A stretch of 64,000 nt of DNA, taken from contig NZ_CABFJY010000047.1 of assembly GCF_901687125.1 (NCBI RefSeq), forward strand, positions 1 through 64,000, given 5' to 3'. Within the stretch, counting starts at the first letter, position 1. The number at the start of each line of letters is the position of its first letter. This DNA comes from Actinobacillus vicugnae. GTDB taxonomy: Bacteria; Pseudomonadota; Gammaproteobacteria; Enterobacterales; Pasteurellaceae. The position numbers were made by a program, and so were the translations under genes. Below, one piece after another: positions 19,157-28,085 of this stretch. Below the pieces are notes generated by a model, which was given only the letters and a program-made list of their open reading frames with translations, was not told where the DNA came from and made no database searches.

Positions 19157-20200
19157 TCAAATCACTTCGATTAACGGTTTGTTTGCATCGGTCTCAAGCA
19201 AACGACCAAAGCTAAATAAAGGCACATTTGCTTGTTTTGCAATTTGTTGTACTTTTTCGACCGCTTGTGGACGAACCGCAATAAGTAAACCACCCGATGT
19301 TTGTGGATCACATAAAATCGCTTTTTGTTCATCCGTCATTGCGGAAATCAAATGCCCGTAGCTATCAAAGTTACGATGAGTGCCGCCTGGTACAGCACCT
19401 TGTGCGATATAATCTTTCACACCGTCAAGCGTATTAATTTCAGCAAAATTCACTTCTGCCCTTACACCAGAACCTTGACACACTTCGCTTAGGTGACCAA
19501 GCAAGCCAAAACCTGTTACATCCGTCATGGCAGTCACATCGGCTAATTGGGAGAATTGCGCGCCAATTAAATTAATTTGGCACATCACATCACGTGCTAG
19601 ATTCTGATGCTCTACTTTTAGCAAACCTTTTTTCTCAGCAGTCGTCAGCACACCAATACCAAGTGGTTTAGTTAAAAACAGTTCACAGCCTGCCTCAGCC
19701 GAAGCATTTTTCTTCACTTTCTCAGTGCTGACCATCCCTGTTACCGCTAAGCCAAAAATTGGTTCAGATGAATCAATCGAATGCCCACCTGCTAATGCAA
19801 TTCCAGCTTGCTGACAAGCAAAACGCCCGCCTTCCACAATTTTTTGCGCCACTTCTGCGGGCAATTTATTGATAGGGAAACCTAAAATCGCAATCGCCAT
19901 AATCGGCTTGCCACCCATCGCAAAAACATCACTCAGCGCATTTGCCGCCGCAATACGCCCAAAATCAAACGGATCATCCACAATAGGCATAAAAAAGTCG
20001 GTAGTGCTGATAATGCCAACGCCATTGCCGATATCATACACAGCAGCATCGTCTGCAGTTTCATTACCCACTAATAAATTCGGATCAATAAATTTATCTA
20101 ATTGACTTTGTAAAATTGTCCCTAACACCTTAGGAGAAATTTTACAGCCTCAACCAGCACCGTGACTATATTGCGTCAAACGAATCGGTTCTTCCGCCAT
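19157..20200 (-). CDS. selD: Selenophosphate synthetase SelD, itself a selenoprotein
   Basis: 347 residues if the in-frame TGA at 20152-20150 is read as selenocysteine (residue 17). SelD makes selenophosphate from selenide and ATP, the Se donor for Sec-tRNA. Start ATG 20200 follows GAGG by six bases and gives [29 protein letters not shown]; without readthrough the catalytic Sec/Cys and Lys20 would be lost. Length equals E. coli SelD, which has Cys17; H. influenzae SelD is known to have Sec here. A SECIS-like hairpin follows at once. The true stop is also TGA (19159-19157), with no such hairpin after it. Confidence 0.95.
20119..20137 (-). promoter_or_regulatory. SECIS element of selD
   Basis: Twelve bases after the TGA, on the minus strand: UC, a bulged U (20135), CCUAA (20134-20130), loop GGUG (20129-20126), UUAGG, GA. 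Bulged U plus G/U loop and spacing match the fdnG element at 2978-2995. Confidence 0.8.
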
Positions 20201-20304
20201 TTTATACCTCATAATCTATTTTTGGATTTTGCTATTGTACGCTAACAAGCGGTCATTTTTGAGGGCAAATTTGCAAAATTCCCCAAAAAAAGAATCGCTT
20301 GCGC

Positions 20305-20310
20305 TATAAT
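20305..20310 (+). promoter_or_regulatory. Probable -10 box of prfB
   Basis: A perfect TATAAT stands 31 bases upstream of the prfB start. I see no good -35 at the right spacing, so this is only a candidate. Confidence 0.35.
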
Positions 20311-20341
20311 CTGCAGTCAATTTCAACAGAGGGGAAAAATA

Positions 20342-21440
20342 ATGTTTGAACTTAATCCAATTAAAACGCAATTAGCAGACTTAACCACGCGCACCAATGT
20401 GCTTCGGGGGTATCTTTGACTTTGATGCTAAAGTCGAACGTTTGGAAGAAGTGAATGCAGAATTAGAACAGCCAGAAATTTGGAATACGCCAGAAAAAGC
20501 ACAGGCGTTAGGAAAAGAACGTTCTGCATTGGAAATGGTGGTCAATACCATTAACGCCTTGGAGCAAGGTGTGGAAGATGTTGAAGGATTAATTGAATTA
20601 GCGATTGAAGCAGAAGATAAAGACACCTTTAACGAAGCACAAGCTGAAGCGAATGAATTAGAAGAAAAATTAGCTAAACTTGAGTTTCAGCGAATGTTTA
20701 GCGGTCAACACGATGCCGCTGATTGTTATGTTGATTTACAGGCAGGTTCGGGCGGTACCGAAGCACAAGACTGGACAGAAATGTTGCTCCGTATGTATTT
20801 ACGTTGGGCTGAGAGTAAAGGCTTTAAAACGGAGTTGATTGAGGTGTCAGACGGTGATGTCGCTGGCTTGAAATCAGCGACGGTAAAAATTACTGGCGAA
20901 TATGCGTTCGGCTGGTTGCGTACTGAAACAGGTATTCATCGCTTAGTGCGTAAGAGTCCGTTTGACTCAAACAACCGCCGCCACACATCTTTTGCTGCGG
21001 CGTTTGTTTATCCTGAAATTGATGATGATATTGATATCGAAATCAATCCTGCTGATCTACGGATTGATGTGTATCGTGCCTCTGGTGCCGGTGGTCAGCA
21101 CGTGAATAAAACCGAATCTGCGGTGCGTATTACTCATATCCCGTCGGGTATTGTGGTGCAGTGCCAAAATGGCCGTTCACAACATCAAAATAAAGACCAA
21201 TGTATGAAACAGCTAAAAGCGAAATTATACGAGATGGAAATGATGAAAAAGAATGCGGAAAAACAAGCAATGGAGGAAAGTAAATCGGACATCGGTTGGG
21301 GAAGCCAAATTCGCTCATACGTTTTAGATGATTCTCGTATTAAAGATTTACGTACAGGCGTTGAAAACCGCAATACACAAGCGGTACTCGACGGTGATTT
21401 AGATAAATTTATTGAGGCAAGTTTAAAGGCTGGGCTTTAG
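20342..21440 (+). CDS. prfB: Peptide chain release factor 2 with programmed +1 frameshift
   Basis: RF2 ends translation at UGA and UAA. The gene is in two frames: codons 1-25 from ATG 20342 end at CTT followed by TGA (20417-20419), and the rest continues in the +1 frame from GAC (20418-20420), giving 365 residues, exactly E. coli RF2. Anti-codon tripeptide SPF is in RKSPFDSN, and the catalytic GGQ in [12 protein letters not shown]. The frameshift makes RF2 self-limiting: low RF2 lets ribosomes pause at UGA and shift. lysS, its usual downstream partner, is not here; a terminator follows. Confidence 0.97.
20402..20420 (+). promoter_or_regulatory. RF2 programmed frameshift signal
   Basis: The internal Shine-Dalgarno-like CGGGGG is followed by TAT, then the shift codon CTT, the stop TGA and C. 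This is the classic RF2 site, with a G-rich element three bases before CTTTGAC. The in-frame TGA here is a stop, unlike those in fdnG and selD. Confidence 0.95.
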
Positions 21441-21510
21441 GCTGGATTTGTAAGTTTGTTCTGTATTACGTAGCCAATTACACACAAAGCACTTAATTAA
21501 ATTTTTCTAG

Positions 21511-21544
21511 AATCCTCGTGAAGTTCTTATCACGAGGATTTTTG
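21511..21544 (+). terminator. Terminator after prfB
   Basis: AATCCTCGTGA (21511-21521) pairs with TCACGAGGATT (21530-21540) over an eight-base loop, followed by TTTT. Confidence 0.93.
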
Positions 21545-21782
21545 GGTGTAATAGCCAAATAGTTGCTAAAAAATAAGTTAAAGCCTTGCTCAACACCCTC
21601 CTCCACTTTTTCACCGTTTACATGAATGCCTAGAACGTGAGAGAGACATACTAATAAAGTTAATACTGAGATCTAGAGTATAAAACCTTGCTGATATATA
21701 CCGCTTCTTAAATGGCGATTTATACTCCTCATAAGGCTTTTTCTATAAGTACTTGAATAACTCATCAGAATTTTCAAAAAGT
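21545..21782. other. Gene-free stretch beyond prfB
   Basis: About 240 bp between the prfB terminator and the immunity-gene remnant. On the minus strand it is the 3' flank of the toxin/immunity cluster and may be decayed coding sequence of the truncated third immunity copy, but I could not align a continuous segment by eye. No clear terminator for the minus-strand cluster is visible. Confidence 0.4.
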
Positions 21783-21839
21783 TTATATAATTTTGATACA
21801 TTGGAGCATAGAGCAACCAAGTAATGCTTTATTATTCAT
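21783..21839 (-). pseudogene. Truncated third copy of the immunity-like gene
   Basis: On the minus strand ATG 21839 opens MNNKALLGCS, identical to the first ten residues of both genes upstream, then diverges (MLQCIKII) and stops after 18 codons. The ribosome site (AGGAAATAACA) and the spacing to the gene before it are the same as for the intact copy at 22847. This is a leftover of a third tandem copy. Confidence 0.8.
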
Positions 21840-21848
21840 TGTTATTTC

Positions 21849-22847
21849 CTATTTCCCTTGCTCCCACTTCACCTCATTCTCCAAATTATTTTGTTTGTAA
21901 TCTTGGTTAATGAGTTCTTGCTCTTTTTGCATCGCTCTGAACCATGCCCGTTTTGGAACGGTCGGTTGTTGCCAGTCGTTAAAGGCTTGGGCAATACCTT
22001 CTTCTGCTTTTTTACGATTAAACGGAATAGCAAAACTTAGCGCATTACAAAACGCAATTAATGGCGGAGCGGTGAAAGTGCGGTAACTTTTGCCAATATA
22101 TTGTAAAAATTCGGGGTTATCCTCCGTTAAATAGGCGCGAATAGCGTTTAAAATATCGGCGTTATGGGTTTTATTGGGTGTAGGGTACACACCAAAAAAA
22201 GCATATGACGGCGCTTCTTTCGGGTTATTGTAGTCTTTAAATAAAATTTGCAATGAAAAATGCGCACCGCCACCAAAGGGATATACGCCAAATTGGTTGT
22301 AAAGCAAACCGCTTAAAGGGTCGCCTTTTTCAGGCACATAAGCAATATGTGTTTTGGGGCTAGTGGTTTGCCAATAAATAATGCGCTTTTTGCGGTTTAC
22401 GCGAATGCCCCGAACGCGAGGGAAACAAATAAGCAACAATAACAAAAGAGGCCAAATAAAATGGAAATAGGCTCTTATTCTTTCCCATCGCCATGCATTA
22501 AGATATTCTTCTCTATATTCTTCATAAGGAATAATTGGTGAATTTGGATATTGTTTTTTAAACTCATCTTGACTTCTAATTCTTATGTGTTCTTTATAAT
22601 TAGGCATAATTTGTTCATCGGGATAAAAAGCCCACTTAAGATCTTCTTTTACAGTTGTCACAATATATTCAAAAGGATAACGAGAGCGCTCATTATTTTC
22701 GATTGTAATCATTTCCATAATCAGTAAACCGACCAATATTGCTCGATAAAAACCACGCCGAAAGCCATCAATAAAAGATTGCCTGATTTCGATTTCATCT
22801 TCGTTGCATTGGCAAATAGAGCAACCAAGTAATGCTTTATTATTCAT
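21849..22847 (-). CDS. Two-helix membrane protein, probable T6SS immunity protein, copy B
   Basis: 332 residues. Short N-terminus with Cys9 and Cys14, a membrane helix around 33-49, a loop of about 75 residues, a second helix around 126-143 (IWPLLLLLLICF), then a basic patch (RGIRVNRKKR) and a soluble C-terminal domain. By the positive-inside rule both ends are cytoplasmic and the loop is periplasmic. The C-terminal ~190 residues are nearly identical to copy A (I count three substitutions); the first 28 are nearly so; the segment between has clearly diverged. Position after a VasX-like toxin suggests an immunity role like V. cholerae TsiV2, but the family is not one I recognise. An H. influenzae-type uptake core lies within (22076-22084). 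Confidence 0.75.
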   Translation of the reverse strand: MNNKALLGCSICQCNEDEIEIRQSFIDGFRRGFYRAILVGLLIMEMITIENNERSRYPFEYIVTTVKEDLKWAFYPDEQIMPNYKEHIRIRSQDEFKKQYPNSPIIPYEEYREEYLNAWRWERIRAYFHFIWPLLLLLLICFPRVRGIRVNRKKRIIYWQTTSPKTHIAYVPEKGDPLSGLLYNQFGVYPFGGGAHFSLQILFKDYNNPKEAPSYAFFGVYPTPNKTHNADILNAIRAYLTEDNPEFLQYIGKSYRTFTAPPLIAFCNALSFAIPFNRKKAEEGIAQAFNDWQQPTVPKRAWFRAMQKEQELINQDYKQNNLENEVKWEQGK

Positions 22848-22856
22848 TGTTATTTC

Positions 22857-23846
22857 CTATTTCCCTTGCTCCCACTTTACCTCATTCTCCAAATTATTTC
22901 GTTTGTAATCTTGGTTAATGAGTTCTTGCTCTTTTTGCCTCGCTCTGAACCATGCCCGTTTTGGGGCGGTCGGTTGTTGCCAATCATTAAAAGCTTGGGC
23001 AATGCCTTCTTCTGCTTTTTTACGATTAAACGGAATAGCAAAACTTAGCGCATTACAAAACGCAATTAATGGCGGAGCGGTGAAAGTGCGGTAACTTTTG
23101 CCAATATATTGTAAAAATTCGGGGTTATCTTCCGTTAAATAGGCGCGAATAGCGTTTAAAATATCGGCGTTATGGGTTTTATTGGGTGTAGGGTACACAC
23201 CAAAAAAAGCATATGACGGCGCTTCTTTCGGGTTATTGTAATCTTTAAATAAAATTTGCAATGAAAAATGCGCACCGCCACCAAAGGGATATACGCCAAA
23301 TTGGTTGTAAAGCAAACCGCTTAAAGGGTCACCTTTTTCAGGTACATAGGCAATATGTGTTTTTGGGCTGGTAGTTTGCCAATAAATAATACGCTTTTTG
23401 CGGTTTACACGAATGCCCCGAACGCGAGGAAGGCAAATAAGAAAAATGATAATAGATAGCCAAAAAACATGGGAAATGAGTCTAACCCATCCAAATTTAT
23501 GTTTTTCTAAATAAGGACGTTTATATTCTTCATATGTTTCTTCTCTTTCCTTAGCGGAGTATTCAGGGTTCTCAAATAATTTTTTATATCTCAAATAATT
23601 AGGCATAATTAATTTATCAGGATTGAACACCCAATCAATATCTCTTTTTACACTTTCTACAATATATTCAAAAGGGTAACGTGAAAATTCCTTTACTTTT
23701 ATTGTGAATACTTCCATAAAAAGCAATCCAACCAATAGCACACGAAAAAAACCACGCTGACCTCCATCAATAAAAGATTGTCTGATTTCGATTTCATCTT
23801 CGTTACACTGGCGAATAGAGCAACCAAGTAATGCTTTATTGTTCAT
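22857..23846 (-). CDS. Two-helix membrane protein, probable T6SS immunity protein, copy A
   Basis: 329 residues from ATG 23846; an ATG two codons earlier abuts the AAGGA site and is unlikely. Same plan as copy B: helix 1 about 33-49, periplasmic loop, helix 2 about 122-139, cytoplasmic C-domain. Being first after the toxin gene (nine bases from its stop to this ATG), this copy is the best candidate for the cognate immunity protein. Copy B starts nine bases after this one stops, with repeated flanking sequence, so B and the remnant arose by tandem duplication. Confidence 0.78.
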   Translation of the reverse strand: MNNKALLGCSIRQCNEDEIEIRQSFIDGGQRGFFRVLLVGLLFMEVFTIKVKEFSRYPFEYIVESVKRDIDWVFNPDKLIMPNYLRYKKLFENPEYSAKEREETYEEYKRPYLEKHKFGWVRLISHVFWLSIIIFLICLPRVRGIRVNRKKRIIYWQTTSPKTHIAYVPEKGDPLSGLLYNQFGVYPFGGGAHFSLQILFKDYNNPKEAPSYAFFGVYPTPNKTHNADILNAIRAYLTEDNPEFLQYIGKSYRTFTAPPLIAFCNALSFAIPFNRKKAEEGIAQAFNDWQQPTAPKRAWFRARQKEQELINQDYKRNNLENEVKWEQGK

Positions 23847-23855
23847 TTTCATTCC

Positions 23856-26738
23856 TTAAAATTTAAAGGTGGTTAATACGGATTTAATGCGTGTTTTTGA
23901 ACCCTCAAAATCAGGCATGGACACTTGGATATGTATTTTCTTTATACTCCTATCAGGGTAATAAATGATTTGATTGCTTAAATCAAAACTATCATTTTCT
24001 GAAGTATGAGTTATTCTTGTGTTATAGCCATTTCCTTTGGGATATTGTAGGGTAACTTTCTGATTTGCTGTATCCAATATAATATGTTGCGGTTGTTCAA
24101 AATATTTTGCCCCAAAATCATTTAGCATAAATGTATTTACGATAACCTTTTCAGCAATACTAGGGTATTGCAATAAATAGTGGCTAACTTCAAAAGTATA
24201 TTTATCAATGACATTAATTTCAATTTGTTGGGCAAATTGATAATAACGTTGCATTTCTAATTGGTAATAATTATTGGTTTCATCAGCTAAGAACACGCCA
24301 CTATCAAATTGCGTTTTAAACTTCTCATCTCTACCACCTTTCCAACCATATAAAGTATTTAGATCAATCTCCCCCCAATATAATTCGCTATCTCCCCAAA
24401 AACCATTTGTTACCCATGTTTCCATATCATCACTGGAGTAAAGGGCAAGGATAATTCCAGCGATTACCGCCACAGCACCTAAGGCTAAGCCTGCATAAGC
24501 CACACCGACTACTAAGGCTGATATGGAGCTAACTTTCGCGGCAGCAACCAATGCCCCGCCAAGTTCAACTATCAACATACCACCACCGCGCAACCCTGCG
24601 CTAAGCATGCCAACCGTATCGCCTTTATAGCGCGCTTCTTGCCAAATGCCATATTCAAACAATGCCCCTACGGCGGTGATTGCTAAGGTCGCACTTAATA
24701 AAGTGGTTTTCAGTACCATTAAGCCTTGTCGCCCAGATTTAGTGGCATTGATAATATCAATCTCCCCTGTTACCGATGAAATTGAAGCCTGTTGGCGGAA
24801 TGTTTCAACCGCTTGTTTTGCCTGCGCCCCCAAGCCCCCTTCAGGGGAATAAAAGGCAGTGAGCATATACAGGCTATTTAATGTCGGATCATTTGCTAAT
24901 TGCCCTGCGCTTGTGCGTGCGGTATTGTCATTAAAATAAGTTAATAATGGGGCATAACGACTGAGTTTTGTTACGCCTGATAACGTTTCTGTTACTTGAA
25001 ATAAACGATAACTTGGCTCAGTTAATTTTGCATGTATTTCACCGAAAGCAAAGCTTCTTCCACTTGAAGGCAATTTCCCGATATTTTGCCCATAGATTTC
25101 TTTGGCGCTCGGGTGTGCTTGAAATACAGCAACTAATGAGGAATACACTAATTTCGGTCTTTTTGGGGATTTATTGCCCTTTCTTATTTTGCTATACATA
25201 ACTTTGTCTGCCCAAATATCGACAAATAAATCGTAAGCCGCCACATTAAAGGCAACTTTTTCTGCCACATTGGCTAATAACGCAATCACTTTATCATAAT
25301 TGAGCGTTAAATCACGCAATGCCTTCCCATTATCAGGCTCAAATTGTGCTTGCGTAGGTAGCGGTAAATTAACATCGCTTTCTTCAAGTGCCGCAATCAT
25401 TGCGTTTGCGCCAAAAGCAGATAAATCAAGCCCACAGAGCAAGCCATGTTGCCATAAACACCAAAGTTCTGCGGTATGCGTATCTGTATTCGTTAAACAT
25501 TGTTCAATTCTTCGCACACGATTAAGCACCTCAGGTTTAGCAATAAATGTCACCCACGCATTAACCAGTTCTTTGAAATCTTGTCCATATCGTCCAATTA
25601 AATTCGCTAATTTATTAATGGTGTTAATACCAATTAATTCTTCATCAAGATTAAATTCAGTTTTCAACGTGGCAAGAATTTCTGCATTGCCGTTAGGTGT
25701 AAGGTGCTGTTCTGCAATACCTAAACGCTGGTAAATAGCTCTCACACTTGGTTTTTGCGTTACTGTGCCAAAACTGGCTGAAGGCGAGCTGTTTTCTTTT
25801 TCAAATTGTTGATATTGATAAAAATATTGCTGTTTGACATAAGCATCAATATGCTGTGCCGTAGCAAAAGCGTATTGATATTTGCGCAAGAGTTTATTAC
25901 GTTGTTGCACTAAATAATAGTGATAAATACTCATATCTCTTGCTGTACCAATTGGATCATCCAAAGCAACAATAATGCCATTATTGCACCAAATGCGTTT
26001 AATTAAATTATCGTAATCCGAATGATAGCCTATTGGTGTTAAACGATAAGCGTTTGTTTCATCGTCAACTTTTGAGGTTACTTCAATAAAATCTTGTATT
26101 GCACTATCTAACAATTTAAGTGAATTAACAAAAGTATCCGATTGTTTAGTGTTCACATAGTGCATCCATTCATTGCGTGTAGTTTTATCTTTTTCAAGCT
26201 GTGTTAAGAGTGCTTGCGGTAATTTTATATCGGAATAAAGAATATAAAAATTAGTTACATTTTCAGGCAAGGTAATATAAGGATTACCGATTTTTGATAA
26301 TTTCCATGAGTTAGGTTCACCAAAATATTGATTAAAATGGTAAGGCAATGGTATATCTTCGCTGCCATCATTAATCTCCATATCAGGAGAGTGATAGCGA
26401 TAGACATACCACGCATTACAATCATCATTGCTTGCGGGGGCATTTGTTGTTATTTCGGCATACGCTGTTGTTGCACTTAATGCCAGAATATAAACATAGC
26501 CATCTCGCAATAAGCGAATATCATATTCACTATTAGCTTGAACTTGCTTTAATGTAGAGCTTGGGGCTTTGCCTGTGCTTGATAACGATTTCAATGTTTG
26601 CGTAGTTAAGGCAAACCGCGTTGGCAGTACACGTAAACCTGGAGTACATTGCGCCACAATACTATCAACAGGCGATGAATCTGGTGCAGGATAACGCTTG
26701 TTTAAATTGATAGAAGGGGTGGTTTTATCCGCTGACAT
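23856..26738 (-). CDS. VasX-like type VI secretion membrane-disrupting effector
   Basis: 960 residues from ATG 26738 (GAGGA six bases upstream; an earlier ATG has no site). The N-terminus (CTPGLRVLPTRFALT...YDIRLLRDGYVYIL) has the pattern of VasX / BTH_I2691-type T6SS effectors, where a Cys is followed by a L-P-x-R-[YF]-A motif and an LR-GYVY strand. A long middle region of helical character follows. Near residues 670-770 are several consecutive hydrophobic segments (around TTLLSATLAITAVGALFE and ALVVGVAYAGLALGAVAVI), consistent with insertion into a target membrane. VasX of V. cholerae is a colicin-like pore former acting on inner membranes. The gene follows a DUF4123 adaptor by two bases. 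No vgrG, hcp or T6SS structural gene is in the window. Confidence 0.78.
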   Translation of the reverse strand: MSADKTTPSINLNKRYPAPDSSPVDSIVAQCTPGLRVLPTRFALTTQTLKSLSSTGKAPSSTLKQVQANSEYDIRLLRDGYVYILALSATTAYAEITTNAPASNDDCNAWYVYRYHSPDMEINDGSEDIPLPYHFNQYFGEPNSWKLSKIGNPYITLPENVTNFYILYSDIKLPQALLTQLEKDKTTRNEWMHYVNTKQSDTFVNSLKLLDSAIQDFIEVTSKVDDETNAYRLTPIGYHSDYDNLIKRIWCNNGIIVALDDPIGTARDMSIYHYYLVQQRNKLLRKYQYAFATAQHIDAYVKQQYFYQYQQFEKENSSPSASFGTVTQKPSVRAIYQRLGIAEQHLTPNGNAEILATLKTEFNLDEELIGINTINKLANLIGRYGQDFKELVNAWVTFIAKPEVLNRVRRIEQCLTNTDTHTAELWCLWQHGLLCGLDLSAFGANAMIAALEESDVNLPLPTQAQFEPDNGKALRDLTLNYDKVIALLANVAEKVAFNVAAYDLFVDIWADKVMYSKIRKGNKSPKRPKLVYSSLVAVFQAHPSAKEIYGQNIGKLPSSGRSFAFGEIHAKLTEPSYRLFQVTETLSGVTKLSRYAPLLTYFNDNTARTSAGQLANDPTLNSLYMLTAFYSPEGGLGAQAKQAVETFRQQASISSVTGEIDIINATKSGRQGLMVLKTTLLSATLAITAVGALFEYGIWQEARYKGDTVGMLSAGLRGGGMLIVELGGALVAAAKVSSISALVVGVAYAGLALGAVAVIAGIILALYSSDDMETWVTNGFWGDSELYWGEIDLNTLYGWKGGRDEKFKTQFDSGVFLADETNNYYQLEMQRYYQFAQQIEINVIDKYTFEVSHYLLQYPSIAEKVIVNTFMLNDFGAKYFEQPQHIILDTANQKVTLQYPKGNGYNTRITHTSENDSFDLSNQIIYYPDRSIKKIHIQVSMPDFEGSKTRIKSVLTTFKF

Positions 26739-26740
26739 AA

Positions 26741-27800
26741 TTATTCCTCTACAATATCTGACCATAGCTGATTTGCTACATTAGCCAATTCATTAAATTG
26801 TTGTGTTAAACGCATTTCTGCCATATCAAAATCATACTGCTTGGCTTTGGCAACTAATTTTGCCACGGCATATTTCATAATCGCATCTTGAGCTTGATAA
26901 TTTTTCTTATAAGCTTCGCTTAAATAATCCAATAGCTCCCCCAACTGTTCTTGTGATACAAGATGAGGATAGGTTTGTAGGACGTAACCTGCTAAATTCT
27001 CTCGTGTTTCTAACCATTTTAGCGCCTTAAACCCATCCATTTCCCACTGAGTCATCATCACAGGGGCTGGCTTGGTATCTTCTGGTAAGGCTTTGAGTTG
27101 ATAATAATAAAAACTGTCATCAAATCCTGCGCCAAAAGCATGAATAATGCGGTTGTCGAAGCCGAAGAATTTGCTTAATTTTTCAGGGCTGTTTGCAATG
27201 ATGTTAAGGTAATTATGTAACACTTTCGGGTCATAAAAACGAAAGAAAAACCATTTGCCATGCTCATCTTGTAGCACGGGGAATTTGCGCAAGTGGTTGA
27301 AGACGGTTTCAAAATCATGGCGTGAGTGAATAAAAATACCGAGATGTTCATGCCAATTGAGCTTAGTTAAGGCGTTTTCTTGGTGGAATAACCCCTGTAA
27401 TTCGCTTTCAGTGCGGTAATCAGGGCAAGGGGACTGGGGTAATATGGTGGCAAAGCAGATAGTTTTCATCATATTGGTGCGTAGGCTTTTCGGTAACCAG
27501 TTTTTCAATTTCCACCAAGCGTACTTCTTGCTTACCCAACCCTTTGGCATGATAGATTAATTCTATCATACCATGGCGTTGGAAAAAGGTTTCCGCAGGC
27601 AAAGGTGCAAGGGTTGGTTGAAAATGACTGCTTTGCACGTTATCCGTTTGCGCCATAAATGCTTCAAATTCTGCTTTATCTTGAGCAAACGCCAGCAGTG
27701 CTGCCACAATCTCTTGCTTGATTGGTGTTACATTGCCATGATAATCTTTTTCTTGCTTAACAACTTGGCATTGACCAAGTTGAATCCAAAGTGAGCGCAT
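26741..27800 (-). pseudogene. DUF4123 T6SS effector adaptor (Tap/VasW-like), frameshifted
   Basis: Two overlapping frames together make one DUF4123 protein. Frame A runs from ATG 27800 (after AAGGA) and ends at a TGA near 27420 (...HHITPVPLP). Frame B, open across the same region, continues with DYRTESELQGLF and holds the DUF4123 hallmark FIHSRHDFETVFNHLRKFPVLQ...KWFFFRFYDPKVL, to a stop at 26743-26741. Joining them needs a one-base deletion within ACCCCAGTCCCC, i.e. loss of a C from either C4 run, or a +1 shift. Frame B alone has no ribosome site at its possible starts. DUF4123 proteins load effectors onto VgrG. Either a real disabling mutation, a sequencing error in a C run, or a two-frame gene. 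Confidence 0.75.
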
Positions 27801-28085
27801 TGTTTTTTTCCTTTTATTACAATTAGATAAATACATCATCTACTTTTTATTATTATAATAGCATAAGTCATAATTCATTATGCAAGAGAAGAACGACAGG
27901 ATAAAGGATATTTATTTTTCAAGGAAGTATCCGCTAAAATGAACCAATAAAATGCCCTTAACCCGATTATTAGTTTAAAGACATTAGCATTTTACGGTAA
28001 AGATTGATTTCAGTCTTTGTGCAACGGCTACATAATACCGAAATTATTTACAAATCTAACCGCTTGTTTTGTTTGGAGATAAGGA

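Noticed and set aside
20417..20419. TGA in prfB as a third selenocysteine codon
   Set aside because: It sits in the classic CTTTGAC shift site after a G-rich element; the downstream RF2 sequence is in the +1 frame.
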